Assembly: GCA_905234655.1 (NCBI GenBank)
Contig: CAJOJG010000017.1
Span: forward strand, 1 to 64,000
DNA from: an uncultured Bacteroidales bacterium
GTDB lineage: Bacteria > Bacteroidota > Bacteroidia > Bacteroidales > UBA3824
Direction of reading: 5' to 3'
Length of the DNA: 64,000 bases
Made by a program: the position numbers and the translations under genes. Of the stretch, positions 47,070-57,688 are shown one piece after another. The notes beneath the pieces are model-generated. The model was not told the origin of the DNA. It did not search any database and saw only the letters and a list, made by a program, of their open reading frames with translations. Every line of letters starts with the position of its first letter. Within the stretch, counting starts at the first letter, position 1.

Positions 47070-49334
47070 ATGAAAAAAACTGTTTTAATACACGCGCTCG
47101 GGCTAATGGCCTTCGCAGCCAACAGCACGGCGCAGACGACATCCTACGACCTGTTCCCAGTCCCTGAAGGGTTCAAGGCCGTCGCTGCCAACATTTCGGC
47201 AAACGGACTTAACGCCATTGTCGAAATAGAGAACGAGCCGCAGTCAAAAAAAGAAGAAAAAATAACAAAATACATCTTCTTCACCAAGACTAACGGCCAA
47301 TTCGGAAACCCATCGGAAAACAACCCTCTCAACAGCCTCATCGAGAAAAACATAAAGCCGATGCAGCCATCGCTATCCAACGACGGCAACAAAATATACT
47401 TCGCCGCCGACAATGGCTCTGGAAACACCGACATATACGTAGTCTCTAAGTCAAACGGACAATGGAGCGACATGACGCCGCTCAGCGACAGCATAAACTC
47501 ACCAGCCCAGGAGCAGTACCCAGCCATATCGGCAGACGGCAACACGATATACTTCACGAGGATTAAAGTCCCGGCAAAAGGCGAAAAACTCATCGACCCG
47601 CGATGCGGCATAATCTACATGAGCACCCACAAGCCCGACGGCACATGGACAAAAGCCAAAGACGTGCCGGAGCCCGTAACGCTCGGCTGTGACGCATCAC
47701 TGTACGTCGCGCCCGACAACCAGACCCTGTATTTCGCCTCAATCCGCAAGGAAGGCAGGACAGACTTTGACATATACTACACGCACAGGCCAAACCAAAA
47801 GTCATGGATAATCCCGCTGCCAATCGACTCGGTCAACGGCCTCTACAACGACTTCTCGCCATCATTCGACTACCAAAGCAAGATGATGTACTCACTGCAT
47901 AGCGAAAAGAAGTCACAGGCTCTCGTCAAAACCGAAATCCCGCCCAACTTCCACCACCTGCCGGTCACAAGGTACATCGGAAAGACAATCGACAAATACA
48001 CAAACCAGCCGCTCCAGACCGACATTACAATCAAGGACGCGCGAAGCTCCGAAATCCTCGCCCAATATAAAAGCGACGAGAAAACCGGCGAGTACGACTT
48101 CTTCATCACCGAACCGTCGCCGGTGTTCATCGACTTCAGCCACCCAGGCTACTCCCACAACATCATCGAGACAACCCCGGACGGCAAGGAACACAAGCAG
48201 GACTACACCTTCTTCAATAAAGTCGACATCCAGGTCAACGTATTCGACTCCGAAATGTTCGACGCATTGGAAGGCGACTTCTACGTCCAGGCCGACGGCA
48301 AAGACACGACACTGAACATCGACGAATTTGCCACTGGCCGCTACAAAACCACACTACCCATCGGAACAAACTTCGACTTCAAAATCACAAAAGACCTCTT
48401 CCTCGACTACGACTTTAAGGTCGACCTATCGCAAGTCGTGCTGTTCGAATCCGTAGAACGCGACGCCGAGCTTGTCTCGAGCAAGACACTGCTCAAAGTC
48501 CAGGTCAAAGGCCTCGAAGAAGGCGAGACCGCCGACGTGACCATTGTGGACATATCCACAATCTCAAAATACTCCACCACCGCCACCACCGACGACAACG
48601 GATACGTCGAGTTCTGGCTCCGCAAAGGCGACCTCTACACCGTCAGCATCTTCAAGAAAGGCTATACGCCATTCAACCAGACTACCGCCCTCGGCGCAAA
48701 AGACCTCGCATTCGACAAACTCCGCAGACGCACAGGCCGTCAGACTAAGGACGCCGACTTCCAGACAAGCGGCCAAGGCCTCGACTACACAAGGCAAAGG
48801 CGCGCACACGGCGACGACTTCGACGAGGACGACGAAGAAGCATACCTCCTCTCAGACGAAGATAGGCAGAGGAGAAGCACCAAGGACTTCGACTTCTCTA
48901 ACCTCAACTTCTCCACCGACGAGACCATCAACCTCGACGGTAGCGTCACCGTCGTCGCCGAAATCCGAAAAATCAAGGAAGGCGTAGTAATGGAAATTCC
49001 CAACATCAACTTCGAGACTAACAGCTCCACACTCACCGAGTCAAGCTACGAAGGCCTCGAAATCCTCGTCAACATCATGAAATCGAACCCGGACGTCAGC
49101 GTCGAAATATCCGCACACACCGACGACACCGGCTCCGACGAATATAACAACAAACTGTCCGACCAAAGGGCCGCCTCCGCTGCGGCATACTTCATAACAA
49201 AAGGTGTATCCAGGAAAAGGATCATTACCAAAGGATACGGAAAGTCAATGCCGATTGTACCAAACGACAGCGACGAAAACAGGGCTAAAAACCGCCGTGT
49301 CGAAGTCAAAGTCATCAGCACAGTTAAAAGCTAA
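47070..49334 (+). CDS. OmpA-family protein with N-terminal WD40/PD40-like propeller and carboxypeptidase-regulatory-like domain (PorE-like)
   Basis: PSLSNDGNKIYFAADNGSGNTDIYV, YPAISADGNTIYFTR; C-terminal INFETNSSTLTESSYEGLEILVNIMKSNPDVSVEISAHTDDTGSDEYNNKLSDQRAASAAAYFITKGVSRKRIITKGYGKSMP. Confidence 0.9.
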   Translation: MKKTVLIHALGLMAFAANSTAQTTSYDLFPVPEGFKAVAANISANGLNAIVEIENEPQSKKEEKITKYIFFTKTNGQFGNPSENNPLNSLIEKNIKPMQPSLSNDGNKIYFAADNGSGNTDIYVVSKSNGQWSDMTPLSDSINSPAQEQYPAISADGNTIYFTRIKVPAKGEKLIDPRCGIIYMSTHKPDGTWTKAKDVPEPVTLGCDASLYVAPDNQTLYFASIRKEGRTDFDIYYTHRPNQKSWIIPLPIDSVNGLYNDFSPSFDYQSKMMYSLHSEKKSQALVKTEIPPNFHHLPVTRYIGKTIDKYTNQPLQTDITIKDARSSEILAQYKSDEKTGEYDFFITEPSPVFIDFSHPGYSHNIIETTPDGKEHKQDYTFFNKVDIQVNVFDSEMFDALEGDFYVQADGKDTTLNIDEFATGRYKTTLPIGTNFDFKITKDLFLDYDFKVDLSQVVLFESVERDAELVSSKTLLKVQVKGLEEGETADVTIVDISTISKYSTTATTDDNGYVEFWLRKGDLYTVSIFKKGYTPFNQTTALGAKDLAFDKLRRRTGRQTKDADFQTSGQGLDYTRQRRAHGDDFDEDDEEAYLLSDEDRQRRSTKDFDFSNLNFSTDETINLDGSVTVVAEIRKIKEGVVMEIPNINFETNSSTLTESSYEGLEILVNIMKSNPDVSVEISAHTDDTGSDEYNNKLSDQRAASAAAYFITKGVSRKRIITKGYGKSMPIVPNDSDENRAKNRRVEVKVISTVKS

Positions 49335-49363
49335 AACAACCTCAAAAAATGAATAAGATGATC

Positions 49364-51526
49364 ACAAAAAAGATAATATTGACGTTGATTGTGGCGGTTA
49401 CATGCACCGCCGCATACGCCCAACGCATGAAATACAAGGACATATACGGCCTAATCGGAATCGAACCCGCCGAACACACGCTCATCAAACTCAACGAGTA
49501 CCAGAGCGCAGACCCCGAGTTCCCCAACACATACGTCCAGACCGCAGTAATAAAGTGGAAATGGCTCCAGGAAGAAGACCCGTTCCTCAACTACAAATAT
49601 GTCCGCCAGCTTATCTACGACACAAGGCTTTACCTCGGCCTCGCCATAAGCAAAATCAAAGCCGACGACAAGGAGGTCAAGACTAACCGCGACTACTACA
49701 CCAACCTCGGCGTTGGAAACCTCAAGACCGTCACACAGGAAGGCGTGCTCGGATACCTCGACAACATCATGTCCACTCTTAACGAGTACGACGAGCATGT
49801 CACCGCCATTATCGACAACTTCAACCTCGCCATCGACAAGTACAACGACTGCACACAGACTTTCAACAAAATCGTCGGCCACTCCAACAACTACAAGAAC
49901 CTTCTTGTGACAAACTCCGACGAGCTCCGCAGCGAAATCAAGAAACTGTCCATGGACTTCGACAGCGTAAAACTATGCTTCGGACTCTTCAGGAACGAAC
50001 TCGCCAACTACCCCATCAAACAATACGACCAAAAACTGGACATAAAGCCCATAGAGACATACAGGCTCGAAGGCCTCACGTCGTCCAACTTCATCCAGCC
50101 GCGAATCCCCGTGTGGGACTACCAAGGATGGTGCAAGGACGCGCTCAAACTCCTCGACGGAAACATCAAGGACATAAAGACAAACACCGAAAAGGCCATC
50201 AAGGACATCCGCGCCCGCGTCGCCAAGCTCCAACGCGCAAACGCCGAGACCGACAGCATACAGAACATAATCCCGTCGAACAAAATCCTCAACCTCACTG
50301 AAAAATACGACTACGAGTCGCTCCTGTCCTCCGCGCTCAGGTACGAAGTCTCAAAGGCAAACCTACAGATTGCCTCCCTGCGCTCCACTAACAACATCGA
50401 CAACCCGGAGTCCTACAACAGCGACTATAACCAAAAGGCGAACTACTACTACGACCTCTACCTCATGGTGCGCACATGCAAGAACAACCTCCGCGCAATG
50501 AACGCCAGGATTAACGACAAGAGCCTTCACCTCCACGAACAGACCATCACGAACCTGTACGGCAACACATCAAAATTCTCCAAGACATACAAAACCGAAC
50601 AGGAAAAGGAAATCGACAAAATCCAGGAGAAGAACTTCGAGCATTTCCGCGCATTCACCGTCGACCAGTACACGCCGATGAACGCCTCATACACATTCAA
50701 GGAAAAGGAAATCAACGCCGCGCCATACGAAATCCCTTTCGACGAAGCCGACCAGGACGAATACACCACGGTATTCTCATGCAAGGACGGCACCGGCAAC
50801 AGGCTTATCGGCGGCTACCGGAAGACCTCAGACGTCGCGTCGACCGCCTTCGTCGCAAAAGGCGACCCCGACGGACAGCTCCTTTGGGCTACCGACATCA
50901 CGATGCCCGCCGGCCAAAACGCAATCATACAACTCGCTCCCTCCAAGACCGAAGGCCTCTACGCACTCGCCACTAACGGCACTAAGAGCAGCGTCATCAA
51001 GCTTGACAAAGAGGGAAAAGTCGTCTCAAAAACAGACCTCACATCGACAATGTACCCCGTGGCGTTCACATTGGACGAAATAGCCGCCACAGTGTCCGTC
51101 GTGTCAAAAGGCGCAAACGGCAACGCCGACACAGACACCTACGACGATGTCGTCCTGGAGACCGTGAGCCTTGGACAGAAGAACCCGGCATTCAGCAAAT
51201 ACTTCAAACTGAAAGGCAAAGTCGCCGACATCATAAAGTCGTCCACCGGCTACGTCATCGTATGCAACTACACCGCGCTTAACGTGAACGGCAAAGAGTT
51301 CACATCTAAATCCGACATTGCCTCCGTGGCCATCAGCGGCGACAACATAACCGCCAACGCCTGCAACTCGAAAGAAGAAATCAGAGCCATCAAAGCCTTC
51401 CAGATTAACGCCGAGACCATTAACATCACCGGCGCATACGACAACCTGAACTCCAAGACATCCTCCGACGAAAAGCCGGCATACCTGCTCCTATCGACAA
51501 GAGGAAAGTTCTTCTACAAAAACTGA
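49364..51526 (+). CDS. Secreted protein of unknown function (about 720 aa), helical N-terminal region plus propeller-like C-terminal region
   Basis: Signal peptide MITKKIILTLIVAVTCTAAYAQ; no family recognised. Confidence 0.75.
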   Translation, partial: TKKIILTLIVAVTCTAAYAQRMKYKDIYGLIGIEPAEHTLIKLNEYQSADPEFPNTYVQTAVIKWKWLQEEDPFLNYKYVRQLIYDTRLYLGLAISKIKADDKEVKTNRDYYTNLGVGNLKTVTQEGVLGYLDNIMSTLNEYDEHVTAIIDNFNLAIDKYNDCTQTFNKIVGHSNNYKNLLVTNSDELRSEIKKLSMDFDSVKLCFGLFRNELANYPIKQYDQKLDIKPIETYRLEGLTSSNFIQPRIPVWDYQGWCKDALKLLDGNIKDIKTNTEKAIKDIRARVAKLQRANAETDSIQNIIPSNKILNLTEKYDYESLLSSALRYEVSKANLQIASLRSTNNIDNPESYNSDYNQKANYYYDLYLMVRTCKNNLRAMNARINDKSLHLHEQTITNLYGNTSKFSKTYKTEQEKEIDKIQEKNFEHFRAFTVDQYTPMNASYTFKEKEINAAPYEIPFDEADQDEYTTVFSCKDGTGNRLIGGYRKTSDVASTAFVAKGDPDGQLLWATDITMPAGQNAIIQLAPSKTEGLYALATNGTKSSVIKLDKEGKVVSKTDLTSTMYPVAFTLDEIAATVSVVSKGANGNADTDTYDDVVLETVSLGQKNPAFSKYFKLKGKVADIIKSSTGYVIVCNYTALNVNGKEFTSKSDIASVAISGDNITANACNSKEEIRAIKAFQINAETINITGAYDNLNSKTSSDEKPAYLLLSTRGKFFYKN

Positions 51527-51547
51527 CACAATCCTTTACTTCCATAA

Positions 51548-51597
51548 TGACAATGGCCGTGGACTGCTGCAAGACGCCTCCATGGCCATTTTTTTAG
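51548..51597 (+). terminator. Terminator-like hairpin
   Basis: AATGGCCgtgg...ccatGGCCATTttttt. Confidence 0.65.
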
Positions 51598-51686
51598 CCC
51601 GAAATCGAAAAAAAACAAAAATGGAGCATTTTTTGTACAAAAAAACATTGTAACTTTACGCACTGAAAGTAAACACGGAAAACGAG

Positions 51687-54600
51687 ATGAAATTAATAGC
51701 GAAAATACTGGCATACACTATATTAGTTCTGACATTAACAATCCAAGCAAAGGCTCAAATCAAGACCGTTGGCGAGCCATACGGCGTGACATACAACACT
51801 ACGGAATATAATGTCAGCGCGCAAAACTGGTGTGCCGTCAAAGACAAGAAAGGCGTGATGTACTTCGGCAACAGCAGCGGCGTGCTGATATTCGACGGAA
51901 CATACTGGAACATCGTGAAAACAAAGAACGCCGCCGCTGTAAAAGCACTCGCCATCGACACAGCCACAAACCGCGTCTACGTCGGCGCAAAATCCGACAT
52001 CGGGTACCTCGAGACTAACTCGAGCGGAGAATACGAGTTCAAGAGCATCATCGAAAAAATCCCCGACGGAAACCGGTATTTTAACGACATAACCAACATA
52101 ATCGTCGACAACGGCGAAGGAATCATATACGAGGCACGCTCCGCGCTGTATATCCTTAAGAACGACACTATCACCGTCATCCCCGCCGAGGGCAACAACT
52201 CGCTCCGTGCATTCAAGACCGGCGGCAAAATCTTCGTCGCCTCCACAAAATCGGGCATAATGACCCTCAAGAATGGCGAAGTCCGCATAGACAAACGGCT
52301 TGCCGACGCCGGATACAACATAACAAGCATGGATCTCTCGGACAACAGGCTCCTGATTATCAACAAGGACTTGGGCATATTCGAGTACCAGAACGACACC
52401 CTCGAAAAAATAGACACCCCACTTCCCGACGACCTCAGGAGGGACATTTTCTGTGCGACGCGCACCCACGACGGACAGTACGCATTCGGCACAATCTCCA
52501 ACGGCGCTGTCATCACCGACAAAGACCTCAAGCCAATCAAAAGGCTCAAGTCGAGCCAGGTAAGCAACATCTACGAGGACGACACACACCTGCTTTGGAT
52601 TTCCACATACACACAGATTATTTCGGTCGACCTTTACTCGCCGTTCTCGTGGTTTCCACACTCACAGACAGGCATTAACGGCACTGTACGCTCCATACTC
52701 CGCACCCGCAACCAGCTCTACCTCGGCGCGAACGCAGTGTTCAACATCAACATCGACTCGCTCCAAAACCCAAAATTCCGCGAACTTAAGAACCGCAGCG
52801 GCAACGGTGCAATATGGAAACTCGACACTATCGGCGGCAAGATTATCGGCGGCGGCGTCATAGGCATGTTCTCCATCGACACTAACAACACCCTCCGCAC
52901 AATCGACGAGAAAGCGCGGCTTATCCGTAACTTCATAATCCCGCGCCGTAACAAAAACATCCTCCTCGCTGACGGCGGCAGCGGAATCTCCATCTACGAA
53001 AACAAGAACAACAAATGGGAATACCGTGGCAGCGCGCAGGGCATGTCCGCAGAAGTGCGTCAGCTCGGCGAAGAACCCGACGGAACGATTATGGCATCGC
53101 TCAGGAACACAGGCGTATTCCGCATCTCCCTCAACGAAAACTTCGACACCGCGACCTTCAAGAGGTACACATCAATGAACGGCCTTCCGTCCGACATCGA
53201 CAACTACGTATTCGACACTGGCAACGACCTTAAGGTATTCACTACCAACGGCATATACCAATATGACAAGGAATCTGACTCCTTCATCGAAGACTCCGCC
53301 ACTAACGCTCATTTCGGCGGCCGCAAGACATTCGACCTGCTCTACAACGACCACCGGGGGAACCTGTGGGCAAAACACGTCGTGACAAACAAGCGCGAAA
53401 AACAGACAAACATCTGGCTGCTTGAACGTTATAAGATAAAGAAGGACACATTTGAACTCTTGAGCGACATATTCCTGCCGTTTAAGAGCCACATTTCGTC
53501 ATTCGGATATATCGGCGACGGATGCTACATCATCGGCGACAATAATGGCTTTGTCCACTACGACGAAAATATAAAGAAAGACATCAGCAAGCCATACAAC
53601 GCGCATATCCGCAAGGTCGAGAATATCTACAACGACTCGCTGATTTATGGCGGGAACACCGACCTCGACGAGATAAAAATCGTCCTGCCCTACGAACACC
53701 ACAGCATCAGAGTAAGGTTCTCCGCGTCCTTCTACGAACACCCCGAGGACATCAAATTCAAGTCGTTCCTCGAGAACAACGACGACGAATGGTCAGACTT
53801 CCGAAGTGAGAACTACAAGGAATACCCCAACCTGCGCCCCGGAAAATACATCCTCCACGTCAAGGCCATCAACTGCTACAACGTCGAAAGCCAGGAGGCG
53901 AGGATTACATTCGAAATCCTCGCGCCGTGGTACTTGACAAAATGGGCGATAATGCTCTACGTACTCCTCTTTGCGCTTGCCATCTGGGGACTTGTCAAGG
54001 CATACACCAAAAAACTCATCCGCGACAAGCAAAAACTCGAGCACATCGTCGAGGAACGCACCGCCGAAATCCGCAAACAGAGCCAGCTCATCATGGAAAA
54101 AAACGAGGAAATCACCGCCAAAAACAAAGAAATCACCGATTCCATAAAATACGCCCAGCGCATACAGACCGCGATGCTTCCGCTCGAAGAAAAAATCAAA
54201 AACGTCCTGCCCGAGCATTTCATCCTCTTCCGCCCCAAAGACATCGTGAGCGGCGACTACTACTGGTTTGCCGAGACCGAAAACAGCATCATCTTCACCG
54301 CCGCCGACTGCACCGGACACGGCGTGCCGGGCGCGTTCATGAGCATGATTGGCTCGCAGATACTCACCGAAATCGTCGCCGACGGCATCACCTCGCCCGA
54401 CGACATCCTCACCAACCAAAACCGCCGCATCCGCAAGGCACTCAAACAAGACACCACCGACAATCAGGACGGCATGGACATGGCACTCTGCACCATCGAC
54501 AAGAAGACCCACCTCGTGGAATATTCCGGCGCAAAAAACCAGCTCGTCGTCATCCAAAACGACGAACTAACAGAATACAAAGCCGACAAGCAGAGCATCG

Positions 54601-54884
54601 GCGGCCAGCAGCTCTACGGCGACGACTTCCAGTACAAGAAGACCGCCATCCAGCCCGACGGCAACACGTGGTTCTACATGTTTTCTGACGGCTACAAGGA
54701 TCAGTTTGGCGGCAAGGACAATTCCAAGTTCCTCATCAAAAACCTACGCAACCTCTTCCTCAAAATCCACAACGAGCCGCCCGAGAAGCAGCGCGAAATC
54801 CTCAACGACACCATCGAGAAGTGGATTAAGGACGGCAACACCGAGCAGACCGACGACATCATAGTCATTGGCTTCAAGTGCTGA
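51687..54884 (+). CDS. Two-component-regulator-propeller / Y_Y_Y-type sensor with C-terminal SpoIIE (PP2C) phosphatase
   Basis: N-terminal propeller, YEHHSIRVRFSASFYEHPEDIKFKSFLENNDDEWSDFRSENYKEYPNLRPGKYILHVKA, TM, coiled coil, FRPKDIVSGDYYWFAETENSIIFTAADCTGHGVPGAFMSMIG...TDDIIVIGFKC. Confidence 0.92.
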   Translation: MKLIAKILAYTILVLTLTIQAKAQIKTVGEPYGVTYNTTEYNVSAQNWCAVKDKKGVMYFGNSSGVLIFDGTYWNIVKTKNAAAVKALAIDTATNRVYVGAKSDIGYLETNSSGEYEFKSIIEKIPDGNRYFNDITNIIVDNGEGIIYEARSALYILKNDTITVIPAEGNNSLRAFKTGGKIFVASTKSGIMTLKNGEVRIDKRLADAGYNITSMDLSDNRLLIINKDLGIFEYQNDTLEKIDTPLPDDLRRDIFCATRTHDGQYAFGTISNGAVITDKDLKPIKRLKSSQVSNIYEDDTHLLWISTYTQIISVDLYSPFSWFPHSQTGINGTVRSILRTRNQLYLGANAVFNINIDSLQNPKFRELKNRSGNGAIWKLDTIGGKIIGGGVIGMFSIDTNNTLRTIDEKARLIRNFIIPRRNKNILLADGGSGISIYENKNNKWEYRGSAQGMSAEVRQLGEEPDGTIMASLRNTGVFRISLNENFDTATFKRYTSMNGLPSDIDNYVFDTGNDLKVFTTNGIYQYDKESDSFIEDSATNAHFGGRKTFDLLYNDHRGNLWAKHVVTNKREKQTNIWLLERYKIKKDTFELLSDIFLPFKSHISSFGYIGDGCYIIGDNNGFVHYDENIKKDISKPYNAHIRKVENIYNDSLIYGGNTDLDEIKIVLPYEHHSIRVRFSASFYEHPEDIKFKSFLENNDDEWSDFRSENYKEYPNLRPGKYILHVKAINCYNVESQEARITFEILAPWYLTKWAIMLYVLLFALAIWGLVKAYTKKLIRDKQKLEHIVEERTAEIRKQSQLIMEKNEEITAKNKEITDSIKYAQRIQTAMLPLEEKIKNVLPEHFILFRPKDIVSGDYYWFAETENSIIFTAADCTGHGVPGAFMSMIGSQILTEIVADGITSPDDILTNQNRRIRKALKQDTTDNQDGMDMALCTIDKKTHLVEYSGAKNQLVVIQNDELTEYKADKQSIGGQQLYGDDFQYKKTAIQPDGNTWFYMFSDGYKDQFGGKDNSKFLIKNLRNLFLKIHNEPPEKQREILNDTIEKWIKDGNTEQTDDIIVIGFKC

Positions 54885-55119
54885 ATTTTGGGATTTCAAT
54901 CCAAAAAGTTTGGATTTTGTTTTGATGGTTCCAAACTACGCAAAGGAAATCCATCAAATCGCTGCCGGAATTTTGATTGGACTACAATTCGATTTATCAG
55001 GCGGCGATCATGGCGCAAGTGGACACGACTGCCCCGCGTATGGCAACTGACCCAAAAAAAATTTTGCAATCCCGCGCCAAACCACTATATTTGCGCAAAC
55101 AAACAAAAATTGCAAAATC

Positions 55120-56433
55120 ATGAACAAAAAACTCGACGAACCACAGGAATTTGCAAACGACCTGATAGACTTCATATCATACAGCCCGAGCACATTCCAC
55201 GTAGTCAGGAACATAAAAGCCGCGCTCTTGCGCAAAGGCTACAAAGAACTGCCCCTCACCGAGCCATGGCAGATAGAAAAAGAAGGCAAATACTTCGCCG
55301 CTCAAAACGACACCACCCTCGCAGTGTTCACCGTCGGAATGGGGCAGCCCGAAAAAGACGGATTCCGCATCATCGCCGCCCACACCGACTCGCCCACAAT
55401 CAAGATAAAGCCATCGCCCGAAATCGTCGTCGCAAACTCATACATAAAACTCAACACCGAAATCTACGGCGGCGCGATATACAACACATGGTTTGACCGG
55501 CCGCTCAGCATCGCAGGGCGCGTCGTCCTCAAATCCAAAAACCCCTTCAAGCCCGAAGTGCGGCAGCTCAACCTCAAACGCCCGCTCTTGCAGATACCCA
55601 ACCTCGCCATCCACTTCAACCGCAAAGTGAACGACGGCGTAAGAATCGACCCGCAAAAAGAGATGACGCCGCTATTGGCCTGCATCAAGTCGCCCCTCGA
55701 AAACCAAAACTACCTCGTGGAAATCATCGCCCGCGAGCTCAACGCATCCCCCGACTCAATCCTCGACTTCGACCTCTCGCTCTACGACACCGAAAAAGGA
55801 TGCCTCATCGGCGCCAACAACGAGTTCATATCCAGCGCGCGCCTCGACAACCTCTCGATGATACACGCCGGCATGGAAGGCCTATTCACAAGCCCCAACA
55901 TCAACGCCACGCAGATGATGGTATGCTTCGACAACGAGGAAGTAGGCAGCCGCACGCGACAAGGCGCAGCGTCCCCGTTCCTCAAAAACGTCCTCGAACG
56001 CATCATCTACTGCCTCGGCGGCGACAAGGAAGAATACATCCGCGCCATCTACAATTCGTTCATGATTTCAGCCGACCCGGCCCACGGACTGCACCCCAAC
56101 TATCCCGAAATGAGCTGCCCGACCAACCGCCCAATCGTCAACAAAGGCCCGGTAATCAAATACAACGCCGACCAACGCTACTGCACCGACGCGGAAAGCG
56201 CGGCGATATTCGCCCACCTCGCCGAAATCGCCAACTCGCCTATCCAGCGGTTCACCAACCGCAGCGACCTCGCGGGCGGCTCAACACTCGGCAGCATCTC
56301 TACGTCGCAGACCGACTTCAAGTGCGTCGATGTAGGCACGCCGATACTCGCAATGCACTCAATCAGAGAGATATGCGGTGTCTACGACCACTTCAACATC
56401 AAAAACATTTTCAAGACATTCTACACAATTTAG
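55120..56433 (+). CDS. M18 family aminopeptidase
   Basis: FRIIAAHTDSPTIKIKPSPE, GGAIYNTWFDRPLSIAGRV, CFDNEEVGSRTRQGAASPFL, SADPAHGLHPNYPEM. Confidence 0.93.
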   Translation: MNKKLDEPQEFANDLIDFISYSPSTFHVVRNIKAALLRKGYKELPLTEPWQIEKEGKYFAAQNDTTLAVFTVGMGQPEKDGFRIIAAHTDSPTIKIKPSPEIVVANSYIKLNTEIYGGAIYNTWFDRPLSIAGRVVLKSKNPFKPEVRQLNLKRPLLQIPNLAIHFNRKVNDGVRIDPQKEMTPLLACIKSPLENQNYLVEIIARELNASPDSILDFDLSLYDTEKGCLIGANNEFISSARLDNLSMIHAGMEGLFTSPNINATQMMVCFDNEEVGSRTRQGAASPFLKNVLERIIYCLGGDKEEYIRAIYNSFMISADPAHGLHPNYPEMSCPTNRPIVNKGPVIKYNADQRYCTDAESAAIFAHLAEIANSPIQRFTNRSDLAGGSTLGSISTSQTDFKCVDVGTPILAMHSIREICGVYDHFNIKNIFKTFYTI

Positions 56434-56514
56434 AAAAAAAACGAAAAAAAATTTGCGTATAACCAAAATTTGCGCTAAATTGCGCCGAATAAAAAACACC
56501 CAAAAACGACAAAT

Positions 56515-57585
56515 ATGGAACTTAAGAACAACAGGGTAACTGGCGACAACTTCAACACATTCGTAGAGGCATACGCCTACGACAAGAAATCTGTCATCAC
56601 GCCCGACGCAATCATCATACACTACACCGCAGGCTCAAGCGGCGCCGCCACAGTAAAAATGTTTTCCGCAAAGACCGCGACCACATCGGCGCACTTCGTC
56701 GTAAGCGAAGACGGCTCGATAACACAGATGGTGGACCTTAACAGGAAAGCATACCACGCCGGCACATCGAGCTACAACGGACGCTCAAGCTACAACGGAT
56801 TCTCCATCGGAATCGAAATAAGCAACCCCGGCTACCTCCAGAAAATCGACGGCAAGTACTACACATGGTGGGAAGCCACAAAAGCCAACAAGACCGCAAC
56901 GCCGGCCTCAAAAGTCTACACCGGCAAGCACCGCAACGCCGTGACCACCATGACCTACTGGTACAAGTACACCGACGAGCAGATAGCATCGGTAAAAGCA
57001 CTCTGCAAGTTCCTGTGCTCGAAATTCAAGATAATCGAAATCCTCGGACACGAAGAAATTGCGCCCGGACGCAAGTGCGACCCAGGGCCGGCATTCCCCC
57101 TCGACGCACTGAGGGACGAAATCTTCGCCCAAAACTCGACCGTCAGCATCAGCGACATGTTCAAGAACGCCGTCAGCAAATCTGCGGCATCGTCGCTCGT
57201 AATCGGAAAAGCCACCGTAAAACTCAACTTCCGCCAGCAGCCCTCCACAAACGCGCCACTGAAGTCGAGCCCGATGGCGGCAGGCACGTACATCTACATC
57301 ATCGGCCAGGACTCCACAAAGGAATGGTACAACATCCTCCACGAAATAACCGGCTGGATTGACAAACAGTACATCGAGCAGGACAACACCGACAGCGAGT
57401 ACGACGGCGAACTCACCACAGACAACGCTATGTTGTACAGCGACTGCAAAAAATCGCGCCGCCTCGTCAGCGACCTCAAGAGCGGCACAAAGTTCAACAT
57501 CATCGAGCAGCAGGAGAACATGTTCCGCATAAAGGCCGTCGTGGAAGGCTGGGCATGTGCCAAGTACATCGCGAAAGAAAGCTAA
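56515..57585 (+). CDS. N-acetylmuramoyl-L-alanine amidase with C-terminal SH3-like domains
   Basis: DAIIIHYTAGSSGAATVKMF...TSAHFVVSEDGSITQMVDLNRKAYHAGTSS, GHEEIAPGRKCDPGPAFPLDALR. Confidence 0.92.
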   Translation: MELKNNRVTGDNFNTFVEAYAYDKKSVITPDAIIIHYTAGSSGAATVKMFSAKTATTSAHFVVSEDGSITQMVDLNRKAYHAGTSSYNGRSSYNGFSIGIEISNPGYLQKIDGKYYTWWEATKANKTATPASKVYTGKHRNAVTTMTYWYKYTDEQIASVKALCKFLCSKFKIIEILGHEEIAPGRKCDPGPAFPLDALRDEIFAQNSTVSISDMFKNAVSKSAASSLVIGKATVKLNFRQQPSTNAPLKSSPMAAGTYIYIIGQDSTKEWYNILHEITGWIDKQYIEQDNTDSEYDGELTTDNAMLYSDCKKSRRLVSDLKSGTKFNIIEQQENMFRIKAVVEGWACAKYIAKES

Positions 57586-57688
57586 AAAGACACATTAACA
57601 ACGATTTGACAAAGCGGCTGACCAGACAAAAGCGATTATTTTTGAATGGCCAGCCACTTTCATTTTTTTACCACACATACAAACAACT

